DNA from: Polaromonas sp.
GTDB lineage: Bacteria; Pseudomonadota; Gammaproteobacteria; Burkholderiales; Burkholderiaceae_C
Direction of reading: 5' to 3'
Assembly (NCBI RefSeq): GCF_030689685.1
Contig: NZ_JAUYEY010000019.1
Location: 22,785 to 86,784, forward strand
Length of the DNA: 64,000 nucleotides
Numbering within the stretch: position 1 is the first letter of the stretch; each line of letters starts with the position of its first letter. Shown one piece after another: positions 49,744-59,423 of this stretch. The position numbers and the translations under genes are program-made. The notes under the pieces are model-generated. The model was not told the DNA's origin, made no database searches, and saw only the letters and a list, made by a program, of their open reading frames with translations.

Positions 49744-50730
49744 ATGAAAAGCAACGCAACCCTTTACCCCGCCACCGTTGTCGCCACGCGCGACCTGACA
49801 CCGACCGTGCGCGAGTTCGATATCCGGCCCACGCAGGGCCAGGCCACTGCATGGGAGCCGGGCGCGCATTTGCAGATGCAGCTGCTGGTCAACGGCCAGG
49901 TGCAGATACGCTCTTATTCACTGGTGGGCCTGCCCGACGGCAGCCACTTCCGCATTGCCGTCAAACGCATGGATGACGGCCGCGGTGGCTCGCTGGCCAT
50001 GTGGCGTCTCGCCACGGGTGAGCGTTTGCAGGTCAGCGAGCCGCAAAACCATTTTGCGCTGGACCTGTCGGCGCCACACTACCTGCTGGTCGCCGGCGGT
50101 ATCGGCATCACACCGCTGGTCATGATGGCGCAGCAGCTCAAAGCCCATGGATTAAAAACCGGCGCCACGCTGCGCATGTTGTACGGCGCACGCACCCAGG
50201 AAGAACTGGCGTTTTTGCCGCTGCTGCGTGAAAGCCTGGGCGACAGCCTGCAAACCTTTGTGGCGGGACGTGGCGAAAGCATGGACATCGCGGCCGAGGT
50301 CGCTGCCCTGCCTGCCGGTGGGCAGCTCTACACCTGCGGGCCGGTGCCCATGCTGGAAGCGATCAAGCTGGCCTGGTCCGGGGGCGGGCGCCCGCCCGCC
50401 GGCTTGCGTTTTGAAACCTTTGGCAGCAGCGGCCGCTTTGCCGCGCAGGCCTTTCGCGTGTGTGTGCCGCGCCAGCAGATCGACATCATGGTGCCGGCCG
50501 ACACCACGCTGCTGGACGCGCTGGAGCGCGCCGGCGTGGAAACCTTGTGGGACTGCCGCCGCGGCGAATGTGGCCTGTGCGCCATGGACGTGCTGGCACT
50601 CGACGGCGAGGCGGACCACCGCGATGTGTTTCTCAGTGCCCACGAAAAGCAGGAGAACCGCCGCATCTGCGCCTGTGTGTCGCGAGTGGTTGGCTCGGTC
50701 ACGCTGGATTCGGCATGGCGGGCGGAATGA
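49744..50730 (+). CDS. vanB: Vanillate O-demethylase reductase subunit
   Basis: A 328-residue phthalate-dioxygenase-reductase-type protein. The flavin part has RSYSLVG, the NAD part VAGGIGITPLVMMAQQL and YTCGPVPMLEAI, and the C-terminal plant-type 2Fe-2S domain CRRGECGLC with a further Cys in RRICACVS. It passes electrons from NADH to VanA. ATG 49744 is chosen on homology. Confidence 0.92.
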   Translation: MKSNATLYPATVVATRDLTPTVREFDIRPTQGQATAWEPGAHLQMQLLVNGQVQIRSYSLVGLPDGSHFRIAVKRMDDGRGGSLAMWRLATGERLQVSEPQNHFALDLSAPHYLLVAGGIGITPLVMMAQQLKAHGLKTGATLRMLYGARTQEELAFLPLLRESLGDSLQTFVAGRGESMDIAAEVAALPAGGQLYTCGPVPMLEAIKLAWSGGGRPPAGLRFETFGSSGRFAAQAFRVCVPRQQIDIMVPADTTLLDALERAGVETLWDCRRGECGLCAMDVLALDGEADHRDVFLSAHEKQENRRICACVSRVVGSVTLDSAWRAE

Positions 50731-50911
50731 TCCCCATGCAAAATGCTTGTTGAAATATCGGAGGCTCGGATATATCAAAATCGTATAGCTGATAGAGCCC
50801 GGTCCACCGTTCCCTTGACGGTTTTGCCGGGTGACAATTCGCAATGCCCGCATGAAGGAACTGCCAACGCAGTAGTACCCTCGATTCTTACCACCACGAC
50901 TGGAGACTGAA

Positions 50912-51940
50912 GTGACAAAAAGAGCCCTTATCAAGACCGCCCTGGCGGTTGCCGCCTTGTGTGCGGCCAGCGCAGGTTTCGCGCAACAGGTTACGCTGCG
51001 TCTGCACCAGATGCTGCCGCAGCAGGCAACCATTCCGGCCAAGGCGCTGATCCCCTGGGCTCAAAAAGTTGAGAAGGACTCGGGCGGCAAGATCAAGGTG
51101 CAGCTATTTCACGCCATGCAGCTTGGCGGCACACCTCCCCAGTTGTTCGACCAGGCCCGTGACGGCGTGGTGGACCTGACCTGGACGGTGCTGGGCTACA
51201 CGCCGGGCCGGTTCAACAAGTCCGAAGTGTTCGAGCTGCCCTTCATGAGCGGCAACGCTGAGCAGTCTTCGCGCGCGTTCCAAGAATATGTCGAGAAGTT
51301 CGCGGCCGACGAGTTCAAGGACATCAAGCTGATCGCGGTGCACACCCATGGCCCTGGGTTGTTCCACACGAAGACGCCCGTGACGGGGCTTGAAAGCCTG
51401 CGCGGCATGAAGATACGCGGCGGCTCGCGCGTGATCAGCAGCATGCTGACCAAGCTGGGCGCCACGCCGGTGGGCATGCCGGTGCCGGCCGTGACCGACG
51501 CCTTGTCCAAGGGCGTGATCGATGGCACCACCATCCCCTGGGAAGTGACGCCTGCGCTCAAGGTCAGCGAGCTGGTCAAGAACCACACCACCTTTGCCGG
51601 CCAGGAAGGCCTGTACACGCAGACCTTCGCGTTCTCGATGAACAAGGCGGCTTACGAGAAATTGCCCGCCGACCTGAAGAAGGTGATTGACGCCAACTCC
51701 GGCATCGAAACCGCAGCTATGTTTGGCCGTGCCATGGACGAAGGCGACAAGGTCGGCCGCGCCATCGCTGAAAAAGCCGGCAACAACATCGTTGCACTGG
51801 ACATCGCCGAGACGCAGCGCTGGCGCCGCACGGCCTCCACAGTCGAGACCGACTGGGTGGCCGAGATGAAGGGCAAGAACATCGATGGCGTCAAACTGGC
51901 TTCCGAAGCTCGTGCGCTGATCGCCAAGTACCAACGATAA
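50912..51940 (+). CDS. dctP: TRAP transporter substrate-binding protein
   Basis: A 342-residue periplasmic DctP-family protein. It has a signal peptide (VAALCAASAGFAQ), then LRLHQMLPQQATIPAKAL, GRFNKSEVFELPF, GLESLRGMKIRGGSR (the carboxylate-binding Arg region) and TTIPWEVTPALKVSEL. The start is GTG 50912, with CTGGAGACTGA upstream. Placement between vanAB and the protocatechuate operon suggests an aromatic or related acid as ligand (inference). Confidence 0.9.
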   Translation: MTKRALIKTALAVAALCAASAGFAQQVTLRLHQMLPQQATIPAKALIPWAQKVEKDSGGKIKVQLFHAMQLGGTPPQLFDQARDGVVDLTWTVLGYTPGRFNKSEVFELPFMSGNAEQSSRAFQEYVEKFAADEFKDIKLIAVHTHGPGLFHTKTPVTGLESLRGMKIRGGSRVISSMLTKLGATPVGMPVPAVTDALSKGVIDGTTIPWEVTPALKVSELVKNHTTFAGQEGLYTQTFAFSMNKAAYEKLPADLKKVIDANSGIETAAMFGRAMDEGDKVGRAIAEKAGNNIVALDIAETQRWRRTASTVETDWVAEMKGKNIDGVKLASEARALIAKYQR

Positions 51941-51987
51941 TCGGCGCGCAGGTCGCTCGCGGTCTGCAGGTGTTGCCAACAACGTTG

Positions 51988-52018
51988 CCCCCTGTTTTGC
52001 CGTGAAGGCGAAGGGGGT
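51988..52018 (+). other. Hairpin between dctP and dctQ
   Basis: CCCCCT and AGGGGG enclose an inner GCC-GTGAA-GGC stem. It may lower read-through or protect the dctP transcript, giving more binding protein than membrane parts. No T-run follows. Confidence 0.5.
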
Positions 52019-52042
52019 GGCTTACTCTTACATGGTGATGAA

Positions 52043-52519
52043 TTGAAGTTGCTTTCCCTGTTGGCCGGAGCCTGCGCGGTTCTGGCGGGTGTGATCCTGA
52101 CGGTCATCACGCTGATCACCTGCGTCAGCCTGATCGGGCGCAATACCATTGGCACGACGCTGGTCGGCGATTATGAGTTGACCGCCGCTGCCGCCGGCGC
52201 CGCCGTGGCGCTGTTCCTGCCGCTGTGCCAGCTCAGGCGCGAAAACATCATCGTGGACTTTTTCACCGCGCGCCTGTCCGCTGCTGCCAACAGCCGGCTG
52301 GACCGCCTGGGCAGCGCCTTGCTGGGCGCGGTGCTGCTGGTGCTGGCCTGGCGCACGGCGGTGGGCGGCCTCAGCGCCTTCCGCTCCAATTCCTCCACCA
52401 TGATGCTGGGCTTTCCCGAGTGGATCGTCTACGCTTTCATGGTGCCCCCGATTGTGCTGGCCGGGGTGATTGCCTTGGCCCAGACTGTGTATGGCGATTT
52501 TCCGGAGCAGGCCAAATGA
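52043..52519 (+). CDS. dctQ: TRAP transporter small membrane subunit
   Basis: A 158-residue protein with four hydrophobic helices and the DctQ-type segments LITCVSLIGRNTIG, FLPLCQLRRENIIVDFF and GFPEWIVYAFMVPP. The start is TTG 52043, since upstream ATG codons lead into a stop. It overlaps dctM by 4 bases. Confidence 0.87.
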   Translation: MKLLSLLAGACAVLAGVILTVITLITCVSLIGRNTIGTTLVGDYELTAAAAGAAVALFLPLCQLRRENIIVDFFTARLSAAANSRLDRLGSALLGAVLLVLAWRTAVGGLSAFRSNSSTMMLGFPEWIVYAFMVPPIVLAGVIALAQTVYGDFPEQAK

Positions 52520-53835
52520 GTTCCTTGATGTTGGCGGGCCTCATTTTTGCCTGCATGCTGGGCCTGATGGCGATCCGGGTGCCGATCGCGATTTCCATGT
52601 TTATCGCGGGCGTGTTCGGCTACCTTTATCAGGTCGGCCTGGCGCCGTTTCTCAACAACCTCAATGGCCTGGCGTACGCGCGGTTTGCCAGCTACGACCT
52701 GTCGGTCATTCCGCTGTTCATTCTGATGGGCAACTTCGCCACACAGGGTGGCATTTCCAAGGCCTTGTTCCAGTTTGCGAGTGTGGTCATGGCTGGCTTT
52801 CGCGGCGGGCTGGCCATGGCAGCGGTGATGGCCAGTGCGGCCTTCGGCGCCATCTGCGGCTCGTCCATTGCCACAGCGGCCACCATCACCTCGGTGGCCC
52901 TGCCCGAGATGAAGCGCCACGGCTATTCCGGGCGCCTCGCCACCGGCACGCTGGCGGCAGGCGGCACGCTGGGCATATTGATTCCGCCGTCCGTCCCCCT
53001 GGTGATTTACGCCATCCTGACCGAGCAGAACATTGCCAAGCTGTTTGCGGCGGCCACCATCCCCGGCATCATTGCCATGTTCGGGTACATGGTTGCCATC
53101 GCCGTGTATGTACGCCTGTTTCCCGGCCATGCGCCCGAACATGACGAGGATCGCCCGCGCATGACGCTGGCCGGCGTCATGGCTGTGACGCCCATCGCCA
53201 TTATTTTCGTCATCGTCTTTGGCGGCATCTACGGCGGGCTGTTCACGCCCACCGAGGGCGCGGGCGTGGGTGCGGCGGCGACCTTCATCGCGGCCATGCT
53301 CCGGCGCGAGCTGACGCTGCACAAGATCAAGTTGTGCTTTTATTCCACGGCGGGCAGCAGCGCGATGATCTTCATGATCTTTATCGGCGCCGACATGATG
53401 AATACCGCTCTGGCCTTGACCCAGGTGCCGGCCCAGCTGGCCGGCGTCATCCAGGGCTGGGGCGTGGCGCCGGTGTTGGTGGTGTCGGGCATCCTGCTGT
53501 TTTACGTGGTGCTGGGCGCGGTGATGGACGAGTTGTCCATGATCCTGCTGACCATCCCGATCTTCTTCCCGGTGGTGATGGGGCTGGACTTCGGCATGCC
53601 AGCCGAGTCGGTGGCCATCTGGTTTGGCATCATGGTGCTGATGACGGTGGGCTTTGGCCTGCTGGCGCCGCCAGTGGGGCTGAACGTCTACGTGGTCAAC
53701 GGCATGGCCAAGGACGTGCCCATCTCGGAGAGTTACAAGGGCGTGATGCCTTTCCTGGTCAGCGACGTGCTCCGTACCATCTTGTTGCTGGCGTTCCCAC
53801 CCATATCGCTTTGGCTGGTCAAGTTCGTGGGGTAA
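52516..53835 (+). CDS. dctM: TRAP transporter large permease subunit
   Basis: A 439-residue permease with about twelve hydrophobic segments. DctM motifs are visible: PLFILMGNFATQGGISK, AFGAICGSSIATAATITSVA, GTLGILIPPSVPLVIYAI, TEGAGVGAAATF and GLLAPPVGLNVYVVNG. ATG 52516 lies in the dctQ stop (ATGA). With dctP and dctQ it forms a complete Na-driven uptake system. Confidence 0.93.
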   Translation: MSSLMLAGLIFACMLGLMAIRVPIAISMFIAGVFGYLYQVGLAPFLNNLNGLAYARFASYDLSVIPLFILMGNFATQGGISKALFQFASVVMAGFRGGLAMAAVMASAAFGAICGSSIATAATITSVALPEMKRHGYSGRLATGTLAAGGTLGILIPPSVPLVIYAILTEQNIAKLFAAATIPGIIAMFGYMVAIAVYVRLFPGHAPEHDEDRPRMTLAGVMAVTPIAIIFVIVFGGIYGGLFTPTEGAGVGAAATFIAAMLRRELTLHKIKLCFYSTAGSSAMIFMIFIGADMMNTALALTQVPAQLAGVIQGWGVAPVLVVSGILLFYVVLGAVMDELSMILLTIPIFFPVVMGLDFGMPAESVAIWFGIMVLMTVGFGLLAPPVGLNVYVVNGMAKDVPISESYKGVMPFLVSDVLRTILLLAFPPISLWLVKFVG

Positions 53836-53865
53836 TGCAGGTCTGCGCCGCGCAGTTGTTGGCGT

Positions 53866-53920
53866 GCTATTGAATCAATAGCTGACTACGACCGACGGCT
53901 ATGGGCTGGAGCTATTTTTT
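53866..53920 (+). repeat. Family B repeat
   Basis: GTGCTATTGAATCAATAGCT, GACTACGACCGACGGCTATG and GGCTGGAGCTATTTTTT, a forward copy between dctM and the next Bug gene. Confidence 0.8.
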
Positions 53921-53963
53921 ATTCATGACTTTTTGCGAAGATGGCAAACCCCGGAGATTTTTC

Positions 53964-54929
53964 ATGACATTCCAACGCCTTGCTTGCGGCCTCCTGGTCT
54001 CCCTGATGCTGGCTTCGTTGGCCGCAGCACAAACCTTTCCAAGTAAACCCGTCAGGATCGTGGTGCCTTTCGGTGCCGGTGGCGTGGCGGACCTGACCGC
54101 GCGCACGGTGGCGCAAAAGCTCAGCGAGTCGCTGGGGCAGCCGGTGGTGGTGGACAACAAGCCCGGAGCCGGCGGCGTGGTAGCCGGCGATGCGGTGGCC
54201 AAGGCCGAGCCCGATGGCCACACGCTGCTGCTGATGTCCAACGGAACGGCGGTCAGCGCGGGCCTGTTCAAGTCGTTGCCGTTTGACACGGCGCGCGATT
54301 TCGCGCCGGTGTCTACATTGGGATTTTTTGACATCGCCATTCTCACACCGGCAGATTCGAAATTCAAGACGCTTGCAGAGTTACTGGCCTTCGCCAAAGC
54401 CAATCCCGGCAAGCTCAATCTCGGTAGCATCAACATTGGCAGCACGCAAAACCTGGCCGCCGAATTGTTCAAGACCAGCTCGGGCACGGATGTGCAGATC
54501 GTTCCGTTCAACGGCACGCCGGCCGTGATCACGGCATTGCGTGGCGGCCAGATCGACGCGGCGGTGGAAATCCTGGGCCCCGTCCTGCCGCAGGTCAAGG
54601 CCAATGCACTGCGCGTGCTGGCGGTCACCGGCGACAAGCGCACCGCCGTGTTGCCCGATGTGCCCACCGCCAAGGAAAGCGGCTTGACGACTTTCGTGGC
54701 GTCTAGCTGGAATGCCCTGGCCGCGCCGGCCAAAACCCCCAAGGACGTGATCGCCCGTTTGAACAAGGAAATCGCCGCTGCGGTCAATTCGCCAGATGTT
54801 CGCAAGAAGCTGCAGGACCTGAACGTGGAAGCACGCTCCAGCTCACCCGCGCAGGCGGCCGAGTTGCTGGCCAGCGAAACGAAGCGGTGGGGTGATGTGA
54901 TCGTCCGCGCAAAAATACCCACGCAATAA
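53964..54929 (+). CDS. Bug family (TTT) periplasmic solute-binding protein
   Basis: A 321-residue exported protein. It has a signal peptide (LLVSLMLASLAAAQ), then FPSKPVRIVVPFGAGGVADL, VDNKPGAGGVVAGDAVAKAE and ALRGGQIDAAVEILGPVLPQ. ATG 53964 has GGAG upstream and begins the signal. Nearby genes suggest an aromatic acid or protocatechuate-pathway acid as ligand, unproven. Confidence 0.88.
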   Translation: MTFQRLACGLLVSLMLASLAAAQTFPSKPVRIVVPFGAGGVADLTARTVAQKLSESLGQPVVVDNKPGAGGVVAGDAVAKAEPDGHTLLLMSNGTAVSAGLFKSLPFDTARDFAPVSTLGFFDIAILTPADSKFKTLAELLAFAKANPGKLNLGSINIGSTQNLAAELFKTSSGTDVQIVPFNGTPAVITALRGGQIDAAVEILGPVLPQVKANALRVLAVTGDKRTAVLPDVPTAKESGLTTFVASSWNALAAPAKTPKDVIARLNKEIAAAVNSPDVRKKLQDLNVEARSSSPAQAAELLASETKRWGDVIVRAKIPTQ

Positions 54930-54965
54930 AAAACGCAGGCCTGTCTGATGAAGGAGTTGTCAGTC

Positions 54966-55871
54966 GTGAAGTTTGAACACTTGGGCATGATTGGTTATGG
55001 CGAGGTGGGCAAAATTTTTGCCGCTGGCCTGCAAAGCAATGTTTCGGGCGTCAGTGTCTGGGATCTCAAGTTCGATGCGCCCGCACTGCGTGAGGCGCAA
55101 CGCGCACATGCAGCGCAGGCGGGCGTGGCGGCTTGTGGTTCGGTGGCCGAGTTATGCGCGCGCTCGGATCTGCTGATCTCGGCCGTCACCGCATCCAACA
55201 CACTGGCCGTGGCCCAGACGGCCGCGCCCCATATCCGGCCCGGCACGGTGTTTCTGGACCTCAACTCGGCCTCGCCCGGCACCAAGCAGCAAGCAGCGGA
55301 ACTCATCAATGCAGCCGGTGGCCGCTATGTGGAAGCAGGCGTGATGACCTCGGTGCCGCCTTATGGCATTCGGGTGCCCATGCTGCTGGGCGGCGCGCTG
55401 GCTGCCGATCTGGCGGCCGTGCTGGGCGCGTGGGGCATGGAGGCCAAAGCTGTCAGCGAAAAACTTGGTGTGGCCAGCGCCATCAAGATGTGCCGCAGCG
55501 TGATGATCAAGGGCCTGGAGGCGCTGGTGATCGAAAGTTACACCACCGCCCGCGCTTACGGCGTGGAGGACCATGTGCTGCCTACGCTGGCTGAAACCTT
55601 TCCGGGCATTGACTGGGACAAGCAGGGCGCTTACTTTTTCAGCCGGGTGGTGCAGCACGGCCAGCGCCGTGCCGAGGAGATGCGCGAGGCGGCCAACACC
55701 GTGGGCGAAGCCGGTTCGGGCTTCGAGCCCGTCATGGCTTCCGCCATCGCCAGCAAGCAGCAGTGGGTGGCCGATCAGGCGAAGCAAGGCGTGTTCAGAG
55801 GGCTTGGCAAAGAGGCGCGTTGGCAGGACTACGCTGACCGGCTGTTGGCTGCAACATTGACGAAGCCGTAG
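54966..55871 (+). CDS. NAD(P)-dependent oxidoreductase with DUF1932 domain
   Basis: A 301-residue protein related to 6-phosphogluconate/3-hydroxyisobutyrate dehydrogenases. The Rossmann motif is GMIGYGEVGKIFAAGL; VFLDLNSASPGTKQQAA follows; the C-terminal DUF1932 part has KMCRSVMIKGLEALVIESY with the probable catalytic Lys. GTG 54966 has AAGGAG 9 bases upstream and gives a normal N-terminus; ATG 54948 is an alternative. The product may act on a catabolic acid of this cluster; not one of the named lig genes. Confidence 0.82.
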   Translation: MKFEHLGMIGYGEVGKIFAAGLQSNVSGVSVWDLKFDAPALREAQRAHAAQAGVAACGSVAELCARSDLLISAVTASNTLAVAQTAAPHIRPGTVFLDLNSASPGTKQQAAELINAAGGRYVEAGVMTSVPPYGIRVPMLLGGALAADLAAVLGAWGMEAKAVSEKLGVASAIKMCRSVMIKGLEALVIESYTTARAYGVEDHVLPTLAETFPGIDWDKQGAYFFSRVVQHGQRRAEEMREAANTVGEAGSGFEPVMASAIASKQQWVADQAKQGVFRGLGKEARWQDYADRLLAATLTKP

Positions 55872-55913
55872 TGCGCGTCTGGACCTGCCTTCAGGGTCGG
55901 GGATGCCGCCAGA

Positions 55914-56846
55914 TCAGGCGTAAGGCTTGATCGCTTCAATGACCACGGACTTGACCAGGTTGATCGCCTTTTTCTGGGTGTCCGTGCTGGCCCGCCGCGA
56001 TGAACGCACCAGTGTCAACTCGCTCATGATGCGCGGCGAGCGGATGCTGCGCAAGGTGAAATGCGCAGGATCTTCGGCGTTGCTCAGCGTATAACTTGGC
56101 AGCACGGCGTGACCCATGCCCTCCCTGACCAGGCTCAGGATGGCGTTCAGACCGTCCACCTCCAGCGTGATCTGCGGCTTGCAGCCTATCGTGATCATTT
56201 CGCCTTCGACCAGGATGCGGAAAGCATTCGGCCGGCTGGGCAGAATCAGTGGCAGCTTGGCCACTTCTGCGAGGGTGATGGGCAGACGCTTGCCGGGCAC
56301 AATTTTTTTTGCAGCGCCGGCCTTGTCGCTGCTTTTTTGTGAAATGAGCACCAGCTCTTCGGAATTCAGTGTTGCCGTTTCCAGCTCGGGGGATCGTTCG
56401 GAGTTGTAGAGCACGGCCATGTCGAGGTTGCCGACACGCAGACCCTCCTGCATCAACACCGAAAACCCCTCTGTCAAGGTCAGTTGCGCCAGTGGCAGTT
56501 GTTGCCTGAAGGCCTGGGTCAGCGGCACCGTGACAAGCTTGGACAGGCTGGGCGGCAGGCCGATGGAAACCCGGCCTGCCAGGTTGCCGCGCACGGCGCC
56601 CAGTTCTTCACGCGCGACCTCCACCTGGTGCAAAATGCCGCGCCCGTGTTTGAGCAGCAGCTTGCCGGCTTCTGTCGGCAGGGCGCCGCGTCCGGTGCGG
56701 GTCAGCAGGTTTTGCCGCAGCTCGACTTCCAGCAGGCGCACCTGTCGGCTCAGCGCAGGCTGGGCAATGTCCAGCGCAATCGAGGCGCGGGTGAAACTGC
56801 CGAGTTCGGCGACCCGCACAAAGTATTCGAGTTGCTTGAGGTCCAT
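55914..56846 (-). CDS. LysR family regulator of the protocatechuate 4,5-cleavage genes (PmdR/LigR-like)
   Basis: A 310-residue LysR protein with MDLKQLEYFVRVAELGSFTR, ALSRQVRLLEVELRQNLLTR and an effector domain ending in RSSRRASTDTQKKAINLV. It is divergent from the modA-like - lig operon and a LysR-type box lies between them, so it is the probable activator of that operon. ATG 56846 was chosen on the usual LysR start. Confidence 0.88.
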   Translation of the reverse strand: MDLKQLEYFVRVAELGSFTRASIALDIAQPALSRQVRLLEVELRQNLLTRTGRGALPTEAGKLLLKHGRGILHQVEVAREELGAVRGNLAGRVSIGLPPSLSKLVTVPLTQAFRQQLPLAQLTLTEGFSVLMQEGLRVGNLDMAVLYNSERSPELETATLNSEELVLISQKSSDKAGAAKKIVPGKRLPITLAEVAKLPLILPSRPNAFRILVEGEMITIGCKPQITLEVDGLNAILSLVREGMGHAVLPSYTLSNAEDPAHFTLRSIRSPRIMSELTLVRSSRRASTDTQKKAINLVKSVVIEAIKPYA

Positions 56847-56859
56847 GATGGTGTTTTGA

Positions 56860-56878
56860 ATAAGCTTTGGAAAATTAT
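56860..56878. promoter_or_regulatory. LysR-type box
   Basis: ATAA-N11-TTAT, a T-N11-A inverted repeat, in the 102-base gap between the LysR gene and the operon. Binding is inferred. Confidence 0.5.
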
Positions 56879-56948
56879 GCCCAAATGGTATACCTGCTAG
56901 TCGGGGCGGGGCCTTTTCCCGCGCCGCAAAACCAACCAGAATTGCCTC

Positions 56949-57659
56949 ATGCAAACCGCCGCATTCGCGCTCCACGGTATTTCTTCCATGGCCACCCGGC
57001 AGGTGCTGGCCGAACTGGTGTCGACGTTCGAGCGGCAGTCGGACTGCGCGGTCACGATGGAGGCGGTGGCTGGGGTGGATGCCGCAAAACGTGTGCAGGC
57101 CGGTGAAGTTTTCGACCTGGTGGTGCTGGCCTCCGACGCCATCGACAGATTGATCACCAGCGGGCACCTGCAGGCGGGCAGCAAGCTTGATCTGGTTCGC
57201 TCAGGAGTCGCGGTTTGCGTGCGTGCCGGTGCGCCTTTGCCGCAGATCGACTCTGAAGACGCAGTCAAACGAGCTGTGTTGGCCGCGCGCAGCATCAGCT
57301 ACTCGACCGGGCCCAGTGGTGTGGCCCTGGCTAAATTGTTCGAGCACTGGGGTATCGCAGACGAGATCCAGGACCGTATGGTGCAGGCGCCGCCGGGCGT
57401 GCCGGTCGGAGCGCTGGTGGCGCGCGGCGCGGTCGAGCTGGGTTTCCAGCAACTGAGCGAGCTGCTCAACGTCGAAGGCATCACCGTGCTTGGCCCGTTG
57501 CCGCCGGCGATCCAGATCATCACCACCTTTTGCGCCGGCGTTCACGCCAGCGTGGCTGCGGGTTCAGCGCAAGCCGGGCGGGTGCATGCTCTGCTCGATT
57601 ACATGCGTTCGCCGCAGGCCGCTGAGGCCAAACGCCGCCAGGGCATGGAGCCGGCCTGA
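56949..57659 (+). CDS. ModA-like protein without signal peptide, candidate oxalomesaconate tautomerase
   Basis: A 236-residue type II periplasmic-binding fold protein related to molybdate-binding ModA (LVSTFERQSDCAVTMEAVAG, GEVFDLVVLASDAIDRLI, YSTGPSGVALAKLFEHWGI, GAVELGFQQLSELL). No signal peptide is seen, so it should be cytoplasmic and not a transport protein. It is the first gene of the lig operon, 24 bases before ligJ, the place of pmdU (tautomerase) in the Comamonas pmdUKEFDABC operon as recalled. No LigU/GalD-type gene is present here. Function therefore inferred from place only. Confidence 0.7.
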   Translation: MQTAAFALHGISSMATRQVLAELVSTFERQSDCAVTMEAVAGVDAAKRVQAGEVFDLVVLASDAIDRLITSGHLQAGSKLDLVRSGVAVCVRAGAPLPQIDSEDAVKRAVLAARSISYSTGPSGVALAKLFEHWGIADEIQDRMVQAPPGVPVGALVARGAVELGFQQLSELLNVEGITVLGPLPPAIQIITTFCAGVHASVAAGSAQAGRVHALLDYMRSPQAAEAKRRQGMEPA

Positions 57660-57683
57660 CCACAACATGAACACAGGAGAAAC

Positions 57684-58718
57684 ATGAGCATCATCATTGA
57701 CTGCCACGGCCACTACACTACCGCGCCCAAGGCGCTGGAGGCCTGGCGCAACCAGCAGATCGCTGGCATCAAGGACCCCTCGGTCAAGCCAAGGGTGGCA
57801 GATCTGAAGATCAGCGACGACGAGCTGCGCGAGTCCATAGCGACCAACCAGTTGCGCCTGATGAAAGAGCGTGGCAGCGACATCACGCTGTTCTCGCCGC
57901 GCGCCAGTTTCATGGCCCATCACATCGGCGACTTCGAGGTGTCATCGACCTGGGCCGCTATCTGCAACGAGCTTTGCTTTCGTGTCAGCCAGTTGTTTCC
58001 CGACCATTTTGTGCCGGTGGCCATGCTGCCGCAGTCGCCCGGTGTTCAGCCTTCGACCTGCATCCCCGAACTTGAGAAATGCGTCAAGGAATTCGGCAAC
58101 GTCGGCATCAACCTCAACCCCGACCCGTCAGGCGGCCACTGGACCAGCCCACCGCTGACCGACAAGCTCTGGTACCCGATCTACGAAAAGATGGTCGAGT
58201 ACGACCTGCCGGCGATGATCCACGTCTCTACCTCCTGCAACCCGGCCTTTCACACCACCGGCGCGCATTACCTGAATGCCGACACCACGGCCTTCATGCA
58301 ATTGATCCAGGGCGATTTGTTCAAGGACTTCCCGACGCTGCGCTTTTTGATTCCGCATGGCGGAGGCGCCGTGCCTTACCACTGGGGTCGCTTTCGCGGC
58401 CTGGCGCAGGAGATGAAAAAGCCGCTGCTGGCCGATCACCTGCTGGGCAACGTCTTCTTTGACACCTGCGTCTACCACCAGCCGGGCATCAACCTGCTCA
58501 ACACGGTGATCCCGGTGAAAAACGTGCTGTTTGCCTCGGAGATGATCGGCGCGGTACGCGGCATCGATCCGGAGACCGGCCACTACTATGACGACACCAA
58601 GCGCTACATTGAGGCCTCCACAATCCTGAGCGCCGACGACAAGCACCAGATCTACGAAGCCAACACGCGCCGCGTGTTCCCGCGCCTCGACGCGCTGCTC
58701 AAAAAACAAGGGAAGTGA
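57684..58718 (+). CDS. ligJ: 4-oxalomesaconate hydratase
   Basis: A 344-residue amidohydrolase-fold enzyme that hydrates oxalomesaconate to 4-carboxy-4-hydroxy-2-oxoadipate. It has the metal motif [65 protein letters not shown] and [27 protein letters not shown] precedes ATG 57684. In Comamonas the orthologue is PmdE. Confidence 0.92.
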   Translation: MSIIIDCHGHYTTAPKALEAWRNQQIAGIKDPSVKPRVADLKISDDELRESIATNQLRLMKERGSDITLFSPRASFMAHHIGDFEVSSTWAAICNELCFRVSQLFPDHFVPVAMLPQSPGVQPSTCIPELEKCVKEFGNVGINLNPDPSGGHWTSPPLTDKLWYPIYEKMVEYDLPAMIHVSTSCNPAFHTTGAHYLNADTTAFMQLIQGDLFKDFPTLRFLIPHGGGAVPYHWGRFRGLAQEMKKPLLADHLLGNVFFDTCVYHQPGINLLNTVIPVKNVLFASEMIGAVRGIDPETGHYYDDTKRYIEASTILSADDKHQIYEANTRRVFPRLDALLKKQGK

Positions 58719-58720
58719 AC

Positions 58721-59404
58721 ATGTTTGAACTAGGCGTTGTTTACCGCAATATCAAACGGGCTGACCGCACGGCGACCGACAGACTGGCGCAGTACGGCTC
58801 AGCCACCGTGCATGAAGCCATGGGTCGCGTTGGCCTGATGAAGACCTGTATGCGACCCATCTATGCCGGTGCGCAGATTTCGGGCACGGCCGTGACCGTG
58901 CTGCTGCAGCCCGGCGACAACTGGATGATGCATGTGGCGGCCGAGCAGATTCAGCCCGGTGACATCGTGGTGGCGGCCTGCACCACCGACAACACCGATG
59001 GTTTTTTTGGCGACTTGCTGGCCACAAGCTTCATGGCGCGCGGCGCGCGTGGCCTGATCATCGACGGCGGTTGCCGCGACGTGAAGACCCTGACTGAAAT
59101 GGGCTTTCCGGTCTGGAGCCGTGCGATCAGCTCCAAGGGCACGGTCAAGGCCACGTTGGGCTCGGTCAATATCCCCGTGGTGTGCGCCGGCATGAGCGTC
59201 AAACCCGGCGACGTGGTTGTCGCCGATGACGATGGCGTGGTGGTGGTGCCTGCAGATTGGGCTCAAAAAGTGGCGGACAGCGCGCAGGCTAGAGAAGCCA
59301 ATGAAGGCGAAAAACGCGCCAAACTCGCCTCGGGTGTGTTGGGCCTGGACATGTACAGCATGCGAGAGCCGCTGGCCAAGCTGGGCCTGAAGTACATCGA
59401 CTGA
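58721..59404 (+). CDS. ligK: 4-carboxy-4-hydroxy-2-oxoadipate aldolase
   Basis: A 227-residue class II aldolase of the RraA fold. It splits 4-carboxy-4-hydroxy-2-oxoadipate into pyruvate and oxaloacetate, the last step of the pathway. Motifs: [53 protein letters not shown] with DGGCRD (Arg/Asp metal and substrate site) and [18 protein letters not shown] 58721 gives the family start; GTG 58715 also lies in frame. GGAAG precedes it. Confidence 0.93.
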   Translation: MFELGVVYRNIKRADRTATDRLAQYGSATVHEAMGRVGLMKTCMRPIYAGAQISGTAVTVLLQPGDNWMMHVAAEQIQPGDIVVAACTTDNTDGFFGDLLATSFMARGARGLIIDGGCRDVKTLTEMGFPVWSRAISSKGTVKATLGSVNIPVVCAGMSVKPGDVVVADDDGVVVVPADWAQKVADSAQAREANEGEKRAKLASGVLGLDMYSMREPLAKLGLKYID

Positions 59405-59423
59405 CACAGACTGATTGCTGACC

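Noticed and set aside
50764..50805. Possible family B copy before dctP
   Set aside because: TATATCAAAATCGTATAGCT fits the AT-rich end, but the remainder does not follow the family order well enough.
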